From Micromonospora sp. Llam0 (lineage in GTDB: Bacteria > Actinomycetota > Actinomycetes > Mycobacteriales > Micromonosporaceae), in assembly GCF_003751085.1 (NCBI RefSeq), contig NZ_RJJY01000001.1:310001-374000 (forward strand): 64,000 nucleotides of DNA, read 5' to 3'. The position numbers were made by a program, and so were the translations under genes. A model generated the notes under the pieces. The model ran no database searches. It was not told where the DNA came from and saw only the letters and a list, made by a program, of their open reading frames with translations. Shown one piece after another: positions 1 to 7,289 of the stretch. Position 1 is the stretch's first letter. Each line of letters begins with the position of its first letter.

Positions 1-78
1 CGGCCGGGTCGATGAGCGGAACCCAGGTGGACACTAGGCTGGTGCGGTCGGTGCCGCGCCGAGAGTTGGAGCTGTGAG

Positions 79-1584
79 ATGAGCACGACCGCGTTGCCCA
101 CGTACGAGGATGTCGTCGCCCGCTACGAGCCGGTGATCGGCCTGGAGACGCACGTCGAGCTGGGCACCAACACCAAGATGTTCTGCGGCTGCCCGACCGG
201 GTTCGGCGCCGAGCCGAACACCCAGGTCTGCCCGGTCTGCCTGGGCCTGCCCGGCTCGTTGCCGGTGGCGAACAAGGCGGCGATCGAGGCGACGATCCGG
301 ATCGGGCTGGCGCTGAACTGCTCGATCGCCGACTGGTGCCGGTTCGCCCGGAAGAACTACTTCTACCCGGACATGCCGAAGAACTACCAGATCAGCCAGT
401 ACGACGAGCCGCTGTGCGTGGACGGCTGGCTCGACGTCGAGGTCGACGGCGAGACGGTGCGGATCGGCATCGAGCGGGTGCACCTGGAGGAGGACACCGG
501 CAAGACGCTGCACGTCGGCGGCGCGACCGGGCGGATCCACGGGGCGACCGAGTCGCTGGTCGACTACAACCGGGCCGGCATCCCGCTGGTGGAGATCGTC
601 ACCAAGCCGATCCCCGGCACCGGTGACCGGGCACCGCAGGTGGCCCGCGCGTACGTCACCGAGCTGCGGGACGTGATCCGCTCGCTGGGCGTCTCCGACG
701 TACGGATGGAGCAGGGTTCGCTGCGCTGCGACGTCAACACCTCGCTGACCCCGGTCGGGCAGACCGAGTGGGGCACCCGCACCGAGACCAAGAACGTCAA
801 CTCGCTGCGGTCGGTGGAGCGGGCGGTACGCGCGGAGATGCTGCGCCAGGCGTCGGTGCTCGACACCGGTGGCCGGATCGTGCAGGAGACCCGGCACTTC
901 CACGAGGACAGCGGCGACACCACGTCGGGCCGGTCCAAGGAGACCGCCACCGACTACCGCTACTTCCCGGAGCCGGACCTGGTGCCGCTCGCCCCGGACG
1001 CCGCCTGGGTGGCCGAGCTGAAGGCCGCCCTGCCGGAGCTGCCCCGGGTGCACCGCAAGCGGCTGCAGGAGCAGTGGGGGCTGACCGACCACGACATGCA
1101 GTCGGTGGTCAACGCCGGGGCGGTCGAGCTGATCGAGCAGACCATCGCCGCCGGCACCACCCCGGCCGGTGCCCGCAAGTGGTGGCTGGGTGAGCTGGCC
1201 CGCCGGGCCAACGAGTCCGGTGTGGAGCTGACCGCGCTCGGCGTCACCCCGGCGCACGTCGCCGAGCTGCAGGGGCTGGTCGACTCGGGCAAGCTCAACG
1301 ACAAGCTGGCCCGTACGGTCCTGGAGGCGGTGGCTGCCGGAGAAGGCACGCCCACCGAGGTGATGACCGCGAAGGGTCTCGGCGTCGTCTCCGACACCGG
1401 TGCGTTGACCGCCGCCGTCGACGAGGCGATCGCCGCCAACCCGGACATCGCGGCGAAGGTCCGCGACGGCAAGGTAGCGGCGGCCGGGGCGCTGGTCGGC
1501 GCGGTGATGAAGACGACCCGGGGCCAGGCGGACGCGCGTACCGTCCGGGAGCTGATCCTGTCCCGCCTCGGCGCGCAGGGCTGA
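79..1584 (+). CDS. gatB: Asp/Glu-tRNA amidotransferase subunit B (GatB)
   Basis: This is the tRNA-binding subunit of the GatCAB amidotransferase, which converts misacylated Glu-tRNA(Gln) and Asp-tRNA(Asn) to the correct amidated forms in organisms lacking the matching synthetases. The 501-residue length is normal for the family. The conserved signature [16 protein letters not shown] lies at about residues 94-109 and [15 protein letters not shown] at about 161-175, with the YqeY-like tail domain in the last 150 residues. GGAG sits 9 bases before the ATG. gatC and gatA probably lie just before the window; only 78 bases of upstream sequence are visible. The stop codon lies inside a 15-bp tandem repeat. 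Identification is very secure. Confidence 0.98.
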   Translation: MSTTALPTYEDVVARYEPVIGLETHVELGTNTKMFCGCPTGFGAEPNTQVCPVCLGLPGSLPVANKAAIEATIRIGLALNCSIADWCRFARKNYFYPDMPKNYQISQYDEPLCVDGWLDVEVDGETVRIGIERVHLEEDTGKTLHVGGATGRIHGATESLVDYNRAGIPLVEIVTKPIPGTGDRAPQVARAYVTELRDVIRSLGVSDVRMEQGSLRCDVNTSLTPVGQTEWGTRTETKNVNSLRSVERAVRAEMLRQASVLDTGGRIVQETRHFHEDSGDTTSGRSKETATDYRYFPEPDLVPLAPDAAWVAELKAALPELPRVHRKRLQEQWGLTDHDMQSVVNAGAVELIEQTIAAGTTPAGARKWWLGELARRANESGVELTALGVTPAHVAELQGLVDSGKLNDKLARTVLEAVAAGEGTPTEVMTAKGLGVVSDTGALTAAVDEAIAANPDIAAKVRDGKVAAAGALVGAVMKTTRGQADARTVRELILSRLGAQG

Positions 1585-1616
1585 CCACCGCAGGGCTGAC
1601 CACCGCAGGGCTGGCC
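1576..1616. repeat. 15-bp tandem repeat carrying the gatB stop codon
   Basis: The unit cagggctgaccaccg occurs at 1576-1590 and 1591-1605, and a partial third copy starts at 1606. The gatB TGA (1582-1584) lies in the first unit and a second TGA lies at the same place in the next. Confidence 0.85.
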
Positions 1617-1623
1617 TCTGCTC

Positions 1624-1676
1624 AGTGACACAGGAGGTACCTCACGCCGTCGCGGCGAGGTACCTCCTGTGTCACT
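1624..1676. terminator. Long hairpin between gatB and the DUF397 gene
   Basis: There is a perfect 20-bp inverted repeat (1624-1643 with 1657-1676). The 13-nt loop contains a further gccg/cggc pairing. It lies between two convergent genes and has no T-tract on either side, so it probably acts as a bidirectional intrinsic terminator of the U-less actinobacterial type. Confidence 0.8.
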
Positions 1677-1722
1677 CGGCTGTCAGTGGTCGCACCGGCT
1701 GCTGCGCGGCCTGGCGGTCGGG

Positions 1723-1917
1723 CTACCGGCCGGTGCGGCTGACGAAGGTCTGCCAGGCGGTGGGGGAGAAGGTGAGGGTGCCGCCGGTGCGGTCCTTGCT
1801 GTCGCGGACCAGGACCCGGCCGGGCAGGTTGTCGGCGACTTCGACACAGTTGCCGCCGGTGCCGTTGCTGCGGCTGCTGGTCCGCCAGGCCGGTCGAGGA
1901 TCGGTCGTCATGCCCAT
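1723..1917 (-). CDS. DUF397 domain small protein
   Basis: A 64-residue protein of the DUF397 family. It has the characteristic W-R-x-S-S-R-S core, then N-C-V-E-V-A near the middle, V-x-V-R-D-S-K-D, and a C-terminal F-x-x-x-A-W-x-x-F. Such proteins are almost always encoded next to an XRE/DUF5753 regulator in actinomycetes, as here. The start overlaps the last 10 bases of the upstream regulator gene, so the two are translationally coupled. The biochemical role is not established; related pairs have been linked to development and antibiotic regulation. A second pair of the same design lies at 24825-25792. Confidence 0.9.
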   Translation of the reverse strand: MGMTTDPRPAWRTSSRSNGTGGNCVEVADNLPGRVLVRDSKDRTGGTLTFSPTAWQTFVSRTGR

Positions 1918-2699
1918 CTGTCGGCTGCCTCCTGCATCAACGCCACGGACTGCTCGCTGGGCAGAGCGTACTCCCGCAGCGACTCCCAGGCATGCTCCAG
2001 TCTGGTCAGATCGGCCTCCAACTCGATGGTCTGGCCCTCCAACGGCCCGTCGACGAAGCCCGCCGCCCGGCCGTCCAGGCTGGCCAGAGTGAACGGGCCG
2101 TTCAGCCCCGGGTAGGCGCCGACCCCGGCCGGCACCACCTGGATCGAGACGTTGGGCCGGTCGCAGGTGGCGATCAGCGCCAGGACCTGCTCACGCATCA
2201 CCGCCGGGCCGCCGACCGCCCGGGTCAGCACCGCCTCGTCGATCACCCCGACGAAGCGGCACGGCCGCTCGGCCCGGTGCAGGATCTCCTGCCGGCCGAG
2301 CCGGTCGCCGACCGTGGTGTCGACGTCGTCGATCGCCACCCCGGCGTGGGTGAGGATGATGCGGGCGTACGCCTCGGTCTGCAGCAGGCCGGGCACCAGC
2401 AGTGGTTCGTAGCAGCGCAGCATGATCGCCTCCCGCTCGTGCTCCAGCCACGGGCGCAGCCAGACCGGGGCCCGCTCGGTGCGCAGCAGCAGCTCCCAGA
2501 GGGTCGAGTAGTCGCAGTTGAAGACCCGGTCGATGGTGGCCAGGTAGTCGAGCCGGATCGGCCGGGCGCCGCGCTCGACCGCGCTGACGTGCTGGGCCGA
2601 CCAGTGCAGGGCGGCGCCCCACTGCTCCTGGGTGAGCCCGGCCAACTCGCGGCGGCGGCGGAGCTCCGCTATCAGATATGCGCTCGCTGCTCCAGACAT
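1908..2699 (-). CDS. XRE-family regulator with DUF5753 domain
   Basis: A 263-residue DNA-binding protein. The N-terminal helix-turn-helix spans about residues 9-60, with L-T-Q-E-Q-W then S-A-Q-H-V-S-A-V-E-R-G as recognition region. The remainder is a DUF5753 domain, marked by the P-G-L-L-Q-T-E-A-Y-A-R segment near residue 100. It is likely a regulator acting with the DUF397 protein encoded immediately downstream with overlapping ends. Its promoter (2786-2814) shares both hexamers and 17-bp spacing with that of the second XRE gene at 25007-25792. The ligand and targets cannot be read from sequence. Confidence 0.92.
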   Translation of the reverse strand: MSGAASAYLIAELRRRRELAGLTQEQWGAALHWSAQHVSAVERGARPIRLDYLATIDRVFNCDYSTLWELLLRTERAPVWLRPWLEHEREAIMLRCYEPLLVPGLLQTEAYARIILTHAGVAIDDVDTTVGDRLGRQEILHRAERPCRFVGVIDEAVLTRAVGGPAVMREQVLALIATCDRPNVSIQVVPAGVGAYPGLNGPFTLASLDGRAAGFVDGPLEGQTIELEADLTRLEHAWESLREYALPSEQSVALMQEAADRWA

Positions 2700-2785
2700 T
2701 CGTTTCCTCCAGCTCTCTACAGAATTGCTTTGTGGTGGGCAGGGGTTGCCCCGTGACGGATGTTGTTGCTACGAGGTCGAATCCC

Positions 2786-2814
2786 ATCTTCCATAGAGGA
2801 GGTGCAGAAGTCCA
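2786..2814 (-). promoter_or_regulatory. Predicted promoter of the XRE/DUF397 operon (copy 1)
   Basis: On the minus strand, TGGACT (2814-2809) is followed after 17 bp by GAAGAT (2791-2786), giving a predicted transcription start near 2779. The 14-bp block CTCCACCCTGGACT recurs exactly upstream of the second XRE gene (25898-25885), again with GAAGAT 17 bp downstream. That co-conservation is the evidence for promoter function. Confidence 0.65.
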
Positions 2815-2881
2815 GGGTGGAGGAGTGGGAAATTCTAAAAGGCGTCCATCGTTGTCCCGATGGGGGACACATGGCGCAAAG

Positions 2882-3265
2882 ATGAATGGCAAAGATCAAT
2901 TGCGCTCGGTAGGTGTGGTGCATCAACCCGGCGCGGTTCGTCAACCCGACGTGGTTCCTCAGCCCGGTGCGGTGCGCCGGCACGGCGTACTCGGCTGGAT
3001 GTCGGTGCCGACCGGCAGTGCCGTGCCCGGCTACGTCAACCACCCGGTGATCGCCCGCGCCCGCCACCTGGCCGCGATGCACCTGCCCGACCCGGTCTCC
3101 GGCTGCCCGCGCTGCGGCACCGTCGGCTGCCCGGCGCTGCGGCTCGCGGTGGCCTACCTGGACCGGTACGACGGTGACGCCGCCCGGACCATTCGTCGGC
3201 TGCTCGCCTCGGTCGGCATCTGGCTCACCGCCGGCCCGACCACCGGGGCAGGCAGCGATGACTGA
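2882..3265 (+). CDS. Small hypothetical protein with CxxCxxxxC motif
   Basis: The reading frame is open from well upstream. I take the ATG at 2882 (127 residues) and note an alternative ATG at 2999 (88 residues); neither has a strong ribosome site. The N-terminal part contains imperfect QPGAVR-type hexapeptide repeats encoded by roughly 18-bp DNA repeats. The better-conserved-looking part begins at MSVPTG and contains C-P-R-C-G-T-V-G-C, a possible zinc site, followed by helical Arg/Leu-rich sequence. It is divergent from the XRE gene and overlaps the next gene by 8 bp (ATGACTGA), so the two probably form an operon. Function unknown. Confidence 0.6.
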   Translation: MNGKDQLRSVGVVHQPGAVRQPDVVPQPGAVRRHGVLGWMSVPTGSAVPGYVNHPVIARARHLAAMHLPDPVSGCPRCGTVGCPALRLAVAYLDRYDGDAARTIRRLLASVGIWLTAGPTTGAGSDD

Positions 3266-3614
3266 GACCGGGAAATCGCCCCTGGTGCAGCCGTGGGACA
3301 CCATCGAGATCGGCGCGTCCGACTATCTCAACGGAGACGGAGTGCTGCGGCTGCGGGTCATCCATGTCCGCGCCGATGCCGCCCACCCGAACATCGAATG
3401 GATTCACCTGCTCGGCACCCGACTGCACGGCAACCGGGACGGCCAGATGATGATGGTGATGGTCCGCGCGGCGGCGCTGCGCCGCCCCGGCGCGGTCATC
3501 CGGCCAGGGCCGGCCCTTGGGGCCCAGGTGCCCTTTGGCGACCTGATGCCACAGGTGCATCTTGATTCACCTCCGGCATCAGGCTCCACCGGTACCTCAG
3601 ATCCACAAAAATAG
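3258..3614 (+). CDS. Hypothetical protein of an XRE-associated family
   Basis: A 118-residue protein. Its N-terminal two thirds (W-D-T-I-E-I-G-A-S-D-Y to about residue 75) resembles small proteins I recall as encoded beside XRE/DUF397 regulators in Micromonosporaceae. It overlaps the preceding gene by 8 bp. The last 40 residues look unrelated to that core and coincide with a DNA element (3490-3590) also present near the second XRE locus. The tail may therefore have been replaced or extended by that element. A hairpin terminator follows at 3671. Function unknown. Confidence 0.6.
   Translation: MTETGKSPLVQPWDTIEIGASDYLNGDGVLRLRVIHVRADAAHPNIEWIHLLGTRLHGNRDGQMMMVMVRAAALRRPGAVIRPGPALGAQVPFGDLMPQVHLDSPPASGSTGTSDPQK
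3542..3583 (-). repeat. Conserved inverted-repeat element (copy 1)
   Basis: There is a perfect 9-bp inverted repeat, CCTGATGCC (3542-3550) with GGCATCAGG (3575-3583), separated by 24 nt. On the minus strand the spacer contains GGAGGTGAATCAAG followed by ATG CAC CTG TGG CAT CA. The element recurs at 25957-26002 with the same 24-nt distance between the GATGCC and GGCATC cores and TGAATCA-N-GATGCACCTGT conserved in the loop. Looser similarity continues about 50 bp beyond the right arm in both copies. In this copy a good Shine-Dalgarno sequence precedes a possible start of a peptide beginning MHLWHQ. Confidence 0.75.
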
Positions 3615-3670
3615 GCGGCGCGAACCATGCTGCGGCGCGGGCCGGGGAGCCGGTGAGGCTCTGACGGGAC

Positions 3671-3721
3671 GCGATCTAGAAGGATCGTGGTCGATATACC
3701 GGCCAAATCCTTCTAGATCGC
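3671..3721. terminator. Hairpin terminator between convergent genes
   Basis: A perfect 15-bp inverted repeat (3671-3685 with 3707-3721; gcgatctagaaggat) with a 21-nt loop. It lies between the ends of the small plus-strand operon and the minus-strand metallophosphoesterase gene. Confidence 0.8.
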
Positions 3722-3780
3722 GGGGTGGGCGCGCGTCCAGCGGGGTGGGCGGGCGTCGAGCGGGGTGGGCGCGCGTCAGG
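3721..3780. repeat. Three tandem 20-bp repeats at the 3' end of the phosphoesterase gene
   Basis: Three units beginning cggggtgggc occur at 3721, 3741 and 3761, differing at only a few bases. The last unit contains the stop codon (3776-3778) of the minus-strand gene. Confidence 0.85.
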
Positions 3781-5464
3781 ACGGGCTGGGTTCCGGGACC
3801 GTGGACGGAGTGGTAGTCGGGGTCGCGGACGGATCCGGTACCGCGGAACCGGACGGCGACGCCGACGGATCCGGCTCGGGTTCCGGGCCGGCGACGACGT
3901 GCCGCTCCAGGGTCACCTGGGCCTGGCCGGTGCCGCCGATCCGGATGTCGTCGTGCGCCTGCAACTGGTGCTCGGCGTCGAAGTACAGCACCGTCATGGC
4001 CAGTGGCGTCGGCTCCTCGCCTTCCAGACCGCGCAGTCCGGCCCCGCCGGTCGAACCCTCCACCATCAGCCGGGTCGGCTGCTCACCGGGGATCTCGGCG
4101 AGCATCCGGACCTCCCGGTTGTGGGTGTGCCCGGCCAGCACCAGCGGCGTGGTGCCGGACAGCGGGCCGGCCGAGACCGGGTCGTGCACCAGGGCGATGT
4201 CCACCGGTTCGTCGGTGCCCCGGATGGTCGCGGCGAGCTGTTCGCCGACCCCGATCACCTGGTCGGTGGCCGGCTTGGACAGCCCGCCGTCGGCCGGGCT
4301 GGTCTGCTTGTCGGGGGTGAACCGGGGGTCGCCGATGCCGGCGATGGTCAGCCCGGCGACCTCGGTGACCTCGTTGTCCAGCACGATCGCGTTCGGCTGG
4401 CCGGCCACCGCCTCCTGGGTGCGGATCGAGTCGTGGTTGCCGCGGATGAACACGTACGGAACCTCCAGCAGCCCGATCGAGGCGACGTAGTTCGCCTCCG
4501 GCTCGCTGCCCCAGTCGGTGATGTCCCCGGTGTCGATCACCACGTCGATGTCGAACTGCTCGACCACGGTGCGGATCACCGACCAGCCGGTCGGGTTGAG
4601 GTGCATGTCCGACACGTGCAGTACCCGGGTGCTGCCCTCGGCCGCCTGGTAGACGGGCAGCGTCGACACGGTGGTGTAGATCCGGCTGACGTTGCTGACG
4701 ATGTGCTGCAGCTGCTCGGCGTACTGGCTGTAGTTGGTGGCGATCCGCTGCACGTCACCGACCACCGCCGGGGCGTTGACCAGCAGACCCTCGTACCGTG
4801 GCTCCTCGATCGACTCCGGCCGGATGGTCGCCGCCGCGACGCCGATGCTGCCGCCGGTGATCAGCAGCGCCAGGGTGCCGGACCAGGCGACCCGGCGGGT
4901 GTCGCGGAAGACCAGCGCGGCGAGGATCAAGGTGGTGAGCACGGCGACCGCGATGGTACGGATACCGAGCCGCAGCACGCCCTCGGTGACGTCGCCGACC
5001 ACGGTCTGACTGGCCCGGGTGATCGCGTTCGGGTCGTCGAGCAGGGCGAGGGTGCGGACCTGGTCGAGGGAGCCGAGCCGGATGGAGAGCTGGACCGGCC
5101 CTTCGTGGCTGTCGACGTGCAGCGCGCCGAGCGGCGGGATGGCCATGGTGGTGCCGCCGTCCATCGCCGGGGTCACCGACATCTCGGCCCGGAACGGGCC
5201 GATGTCGACGTCGGCGCGGGCACCGAGCAGGACGCCGATGACGACCCCGGCCAGACTCACCGCGGCGACTGCGAGCGCCACGCCGATCCGCCGGGTAGCC
5301 CGTGACCGGGCAGCCCGCCCGAATCCGCGACCAGCGGTACGGCTGACGGAGCCGAGCCGCCGCCCGGCACGCGCCAGCCGTCGCCCGGGTCGGCCGGGCT
5401 GCTGATCCGGTCGGCCCGGCTGCTGGCCGGGACGGCTCCGGTCGGCCGTTTGCTCGTCGCTCAT
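3776..5464 (-). CDS. Membrane-anchored metallophosphoesterase
   Basis: A 562-residue protein with a calcineurin-type phosphoesterase domain. The metal-binding signatures are in order: SDMH (D-x-H), DTGD, GNHD, VHDP and GHTH. The N-terminal third is Arg/Gly/Pro-rich and followed by a transmembrane helix (V-A-L-A-V-A-A-V-S-L-A-G-V-V-I-G), then two more before the catalytic domain, which is probably extracytoplasmic. The C-terminal 35 residues are a Pro/Ser/Thr linker. The ATG chosen begins MSDEQ; the frame is open farther upstream but that stretch is antisense to the neighbouring dehydrogenase gene. It lies 44 bp downstream of the dehydrogenase gene, so the two are probably co-transcribed. Substrate unknown. 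Confidence 0.88.
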   Translation of the reverse strand: MSDEQTADRSRPGQQPGRPDQQPGRPGRRLARAGRRLGSVSRTAGRGFGRAARSRATRRIGVALAVAAVSLAGVVIGVLLGARADVDIGPFRAEMSVTPAMDGGTTMAIPPLGALHVDSHEGPVQLSIRLGSLDQVRTLALLDDPNAITRASQTVVGDVTEGVLRLGIRTIAVAVLTTLILAALVFRDTRRVAWSGTLALLITGGSIGVAAATIRPESIEEPRYEGLLVNAPAVVGDVQRIATNYSQYAEQLQHIVSNVSRIYTTVSTLPVYQAAEGSTRVLHVSDMHLNPTGWSVIRTVVEQFDIDVVIDTGDITDWGSEPEANYVASIGLLEVPYVFIRGNHDSIRTQEAVAGQPNAIVLDNEVTEVAGLTIAGIGDPRFTPDKQTSPADGGLSKPATDQVIGVGEQLAATIRGTDEPVDIALVHDPVSAGPLSGTTPLVLAGHTHNREVRMLAEIPGEQPTRLMVEGSTGGAGLRGLEGEEPTPLAMTVLYFDAEHQLQAHDDIRIGGTGQAQVTLERHVVAGPEPEPDPSASPSGSAVPDPSATPTTTPSTVPEPSPS

Positions 5465-5508
5465 GGTGAGATCATGCCTGCCTGATGGATGGTGGGGAGG
5501 CGGGTGGA

Positions 5509-6687
5509 TCAGCTGCGCCCGGCTCCGCCGTCGGCGAAGACCAGCCGCAGGATACGGTCGTCCTCCGGGGCCGGTTCGCCCCGGCCGTCCTGGTTCGAGG
5601 TGGTCACCCAGACCGAGCCGTCCGGTGCCTGCACGACGGTGCGCAGCCGACCGTACTCCCCGGTGAGCAGCGCGCGGGGCTGGCCGAACACCGTACCGGA
5701 CTCGGTCAGCTCGACCAGCCACAGCCGCTCGCCGCGCAGGCACGCGGCGGCCAGGATTCGCTCCACCACGGCCGCCCCGGAGCAGGAGGACTCCTCGGTC
5801 GGCCAGACGACCAGCGGGTCGACGAATCGCCCGTCGTCGCCTTCGCCCTCGACCTGTGGCCAGCCGTAGTTCTCGCCCGGCTCGATCAGGTTGATCTCGT
5901 CCCATAGGTTCTGGCCGAACTCGGTGGCGTACAGCCGGTCCTGGCCGTCCCAGGCGATGCCCTGCACGTTGCGGTGGCCCAGCGACCAGACCAGCGAGTC
6001 GGGGAACGGGCTGCCGGGGGCCGGCTCGCCGCCCGGCGTCATCCGCAGGATCTTGCCGCCGAGGCTCTCCTGGTCCTGGGACAGGCCGGTGTCCGAGGCG
6101 TCGCCGGTGGTGGCGTAGAGGAAGCCGTCGGGCCCGAAGGCGAGCCGGCCGCCGTTGTGGATGCCGGAGAGCGGAATGCCGGTGACGATCGGTTCCGGTT
6201 CGCCGCCCAGGGTCAGTCGGGCGATCCGGTTGTCCTCGGCGGTGGAGTAGTAGATGAACACCGTCTCATCGGTGGCGTACTCGGGGGAGACGGCGATGCC
6301 GAGCAGGCCGCCTTCGCCGCCGCCGTCGACCTGGTCGATGGTCTGGATCTCGGTGACGTCCAGCCCGTCCGGGCTCGAACCGGGCCCGACCTGCAGGATC
6401 TTGGCGCTGTCCCGTTCGGTGACCAGCGCGGCGCCGTCCGGCAGGAACGCCACCCCCCACGGCACCGCCAGCCCGCTGGCCAGCACGGTGACGGCCACCT
6501 GCTGGTCGACGCCGCCGCCGGTCGGCGTCTCGGTGGGGGCGGGGAAGGTGGGGGGCGCGCCGGCCTGGTCCGGCTCCGGCTCGCCGAACGCGCAGCCGCC
6601 GGCGAGCAGCAGGGCGGTCAGGCTGGCGGCGGCGGTCGCGGCGGTCGCGCGGCGCGACGATCGGCGGTACGGCAGGCGAGCGTTCAC
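5509..6687 (-). CDS. PQQ-type glucose/sorbosone dehydrogenase lipoprotein
   Basis: A 392-residue secreted lipoprotein starting at a GTG (VNARLPYRR). The signal peptide ends in the lipobox LAGGC, followed by an acidic/Pro-rich linker. The rest is a GSDH-family beta-propeller: G-V-A-F-L-P-D-G near the start, N-G-G-R-L-A-F-G-P-D-G and A-T-T-G-D centrally, then G-H-R-N-V-Q-G and G-E-N-Y-G-W-P. Family members oxidise aldose sugars using pyrroloquinoline quinone; many actinobacterial homologues have no proven substrate. It is first in a two-gene unit with the phosphoesterase and is divergent from the DUF1540 gene across a 218-bp control region. Confidence 0.88.
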   Translation of the reverse strand: MNARLPYRRSSRRATAATAAASLTALLLAGGCAFGEPEPDQAGAPPTFPAPTETPTGGGVDQQVAVTVLASGLAVPWGVAFLPDGAALVTERDSAKILQVGPGSSPDGLDVTEIQTIDQVDGGGEGGLLGIAVSPEYATDETVFIYYSTAEDNRIARLTLGGEPEPIVTGIPLSGIHNGGRLAFGPDGFLYATTGDASDTGLSQDQESLGGKILRMTPGGEPAPGSPFPDSLVWSLGHRNVQGIAWDGQDRLYATEFGQNLWDEINLIEPGENYGWPQVEGEGDDGRFVDPLVVWPTEESSCSGAAVVERILAAACLRGERLWLVELTESGTVFGQPRALLTGEYGRLRTVVQAPDGSVWVTTSNQDGRGEPAPEDDRILRLVFADGGAGRS

Positions 6688-6743
6688 CCGCACCAGACTA
6701 GCCCGCTGCCGGATATCCGCATCCGACGGCGTCCCCCGGGTGG

Positions 6744-6794
6744 TTAGGCAAGGGTATCCGAAATGACTTCGGATGGTGTTAGGTAAGGGTTCCC
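6744..6794. promoter_or_regulatory. Tandem iron-box-like direct repeats
   Basis: GTTAGGCAAGGGTATCCGAAATG (from 6743) and GTTAGGTAAGGGTTCCCAAAATT (from 6778) match at 18 of 23 positions and are spaced 35 bp. Each resembles the DtxR/IdeR iron box (TTAGGTTAGGCTAACCTAA) at 14 of 19 positions. They lie between the divergent dehydrogenase and DUF1540 genes. Assignment to an iron regulator is inference; another repressor is possible. Confidence 0.45.
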
Positions 6795-6905
6795 AAAATT
6801 GCGAGAAATGAATAAGCGCCATATATTCGATCGCAGTGGACTACGGTTTTCCCACAGTGGCTAGACGCTGCCACTGCCGGATGCTGCCGAGCTAGGAGGA
6901 CCACC

Positions 6906-7205
6906 ATGACCGCGATGATGGAGATGCCCCGGGTGCAGGAGTGCACCGCCGTGGAGTGCGCGTACAACCAGCACGAGGGCTGTCACGCCTTCGCCATCAC
7001 CATCGGCACCGAGGCGGACAGCGCCAGCTGCACCACCTTTTTCGACATCTCGTCCAAGGGCGGCCTCGACGCGGTGATCGCCCAGGTTGGTGCCTGCAAG
7101 CGTGCCGACTGCCGGTTCAACGCCGAGTTGGAGTGCCGGGCGCCGGCGATCCGGGTCGGGCCGAGCCGGGAGACGGCCGACTGCATGACCTACGAGCCGG
7201 CCTGA
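6906..7205 (+). CDS. Tandem DUF1540 cysteine-rich protein
   Basis: A 99-residue protein made of two DUF1540 units. Cysteines at 13, 18, 26, 42 and at 64, 69, 77, 93 show exactly the same spacing (C-x4-C-x7-C-x15-C), so the two halves are an internal duplication and probably bind metal. The strong site AGGAGG lies 6 bases before the ATG. The function of DUF1540 is unknown. Upstream are tandem repeats resembling an iron-regulator operator, which fits a metal-binding protein but does not prove it. A hairpin terminator follows directly. Confidence 0.88.
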   Translation: MTAMMEMPRVQECTAVECAYNQHEGCHAFAITIGTEADSASCTTFFDISSKGGLDAVIAQVGACKRADCRFNAELECRAPAIRVGPSRETADCMTYEPA

Positions 7206-7231
7206 CCGCCACCGGTTCCGGCCAGAGTCAC

Positions 7232-7270
7232 AGCGGCCCGGTCGTGGCAGGAGTCCGCGACCGGGCCGCT
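7232..7270. terminator. Bidirectional hairpin terminator
   Basis: A 13-bp perfect stem (7232-7244 with 7258-7270; agcggcccggtcg) with a 13-nt loop, between the convergent DUF1540 and RCC1 genes. Confidence 0.8.
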
Positions 7271-7289
7271 CCCGCCCCAACGGCACCGG

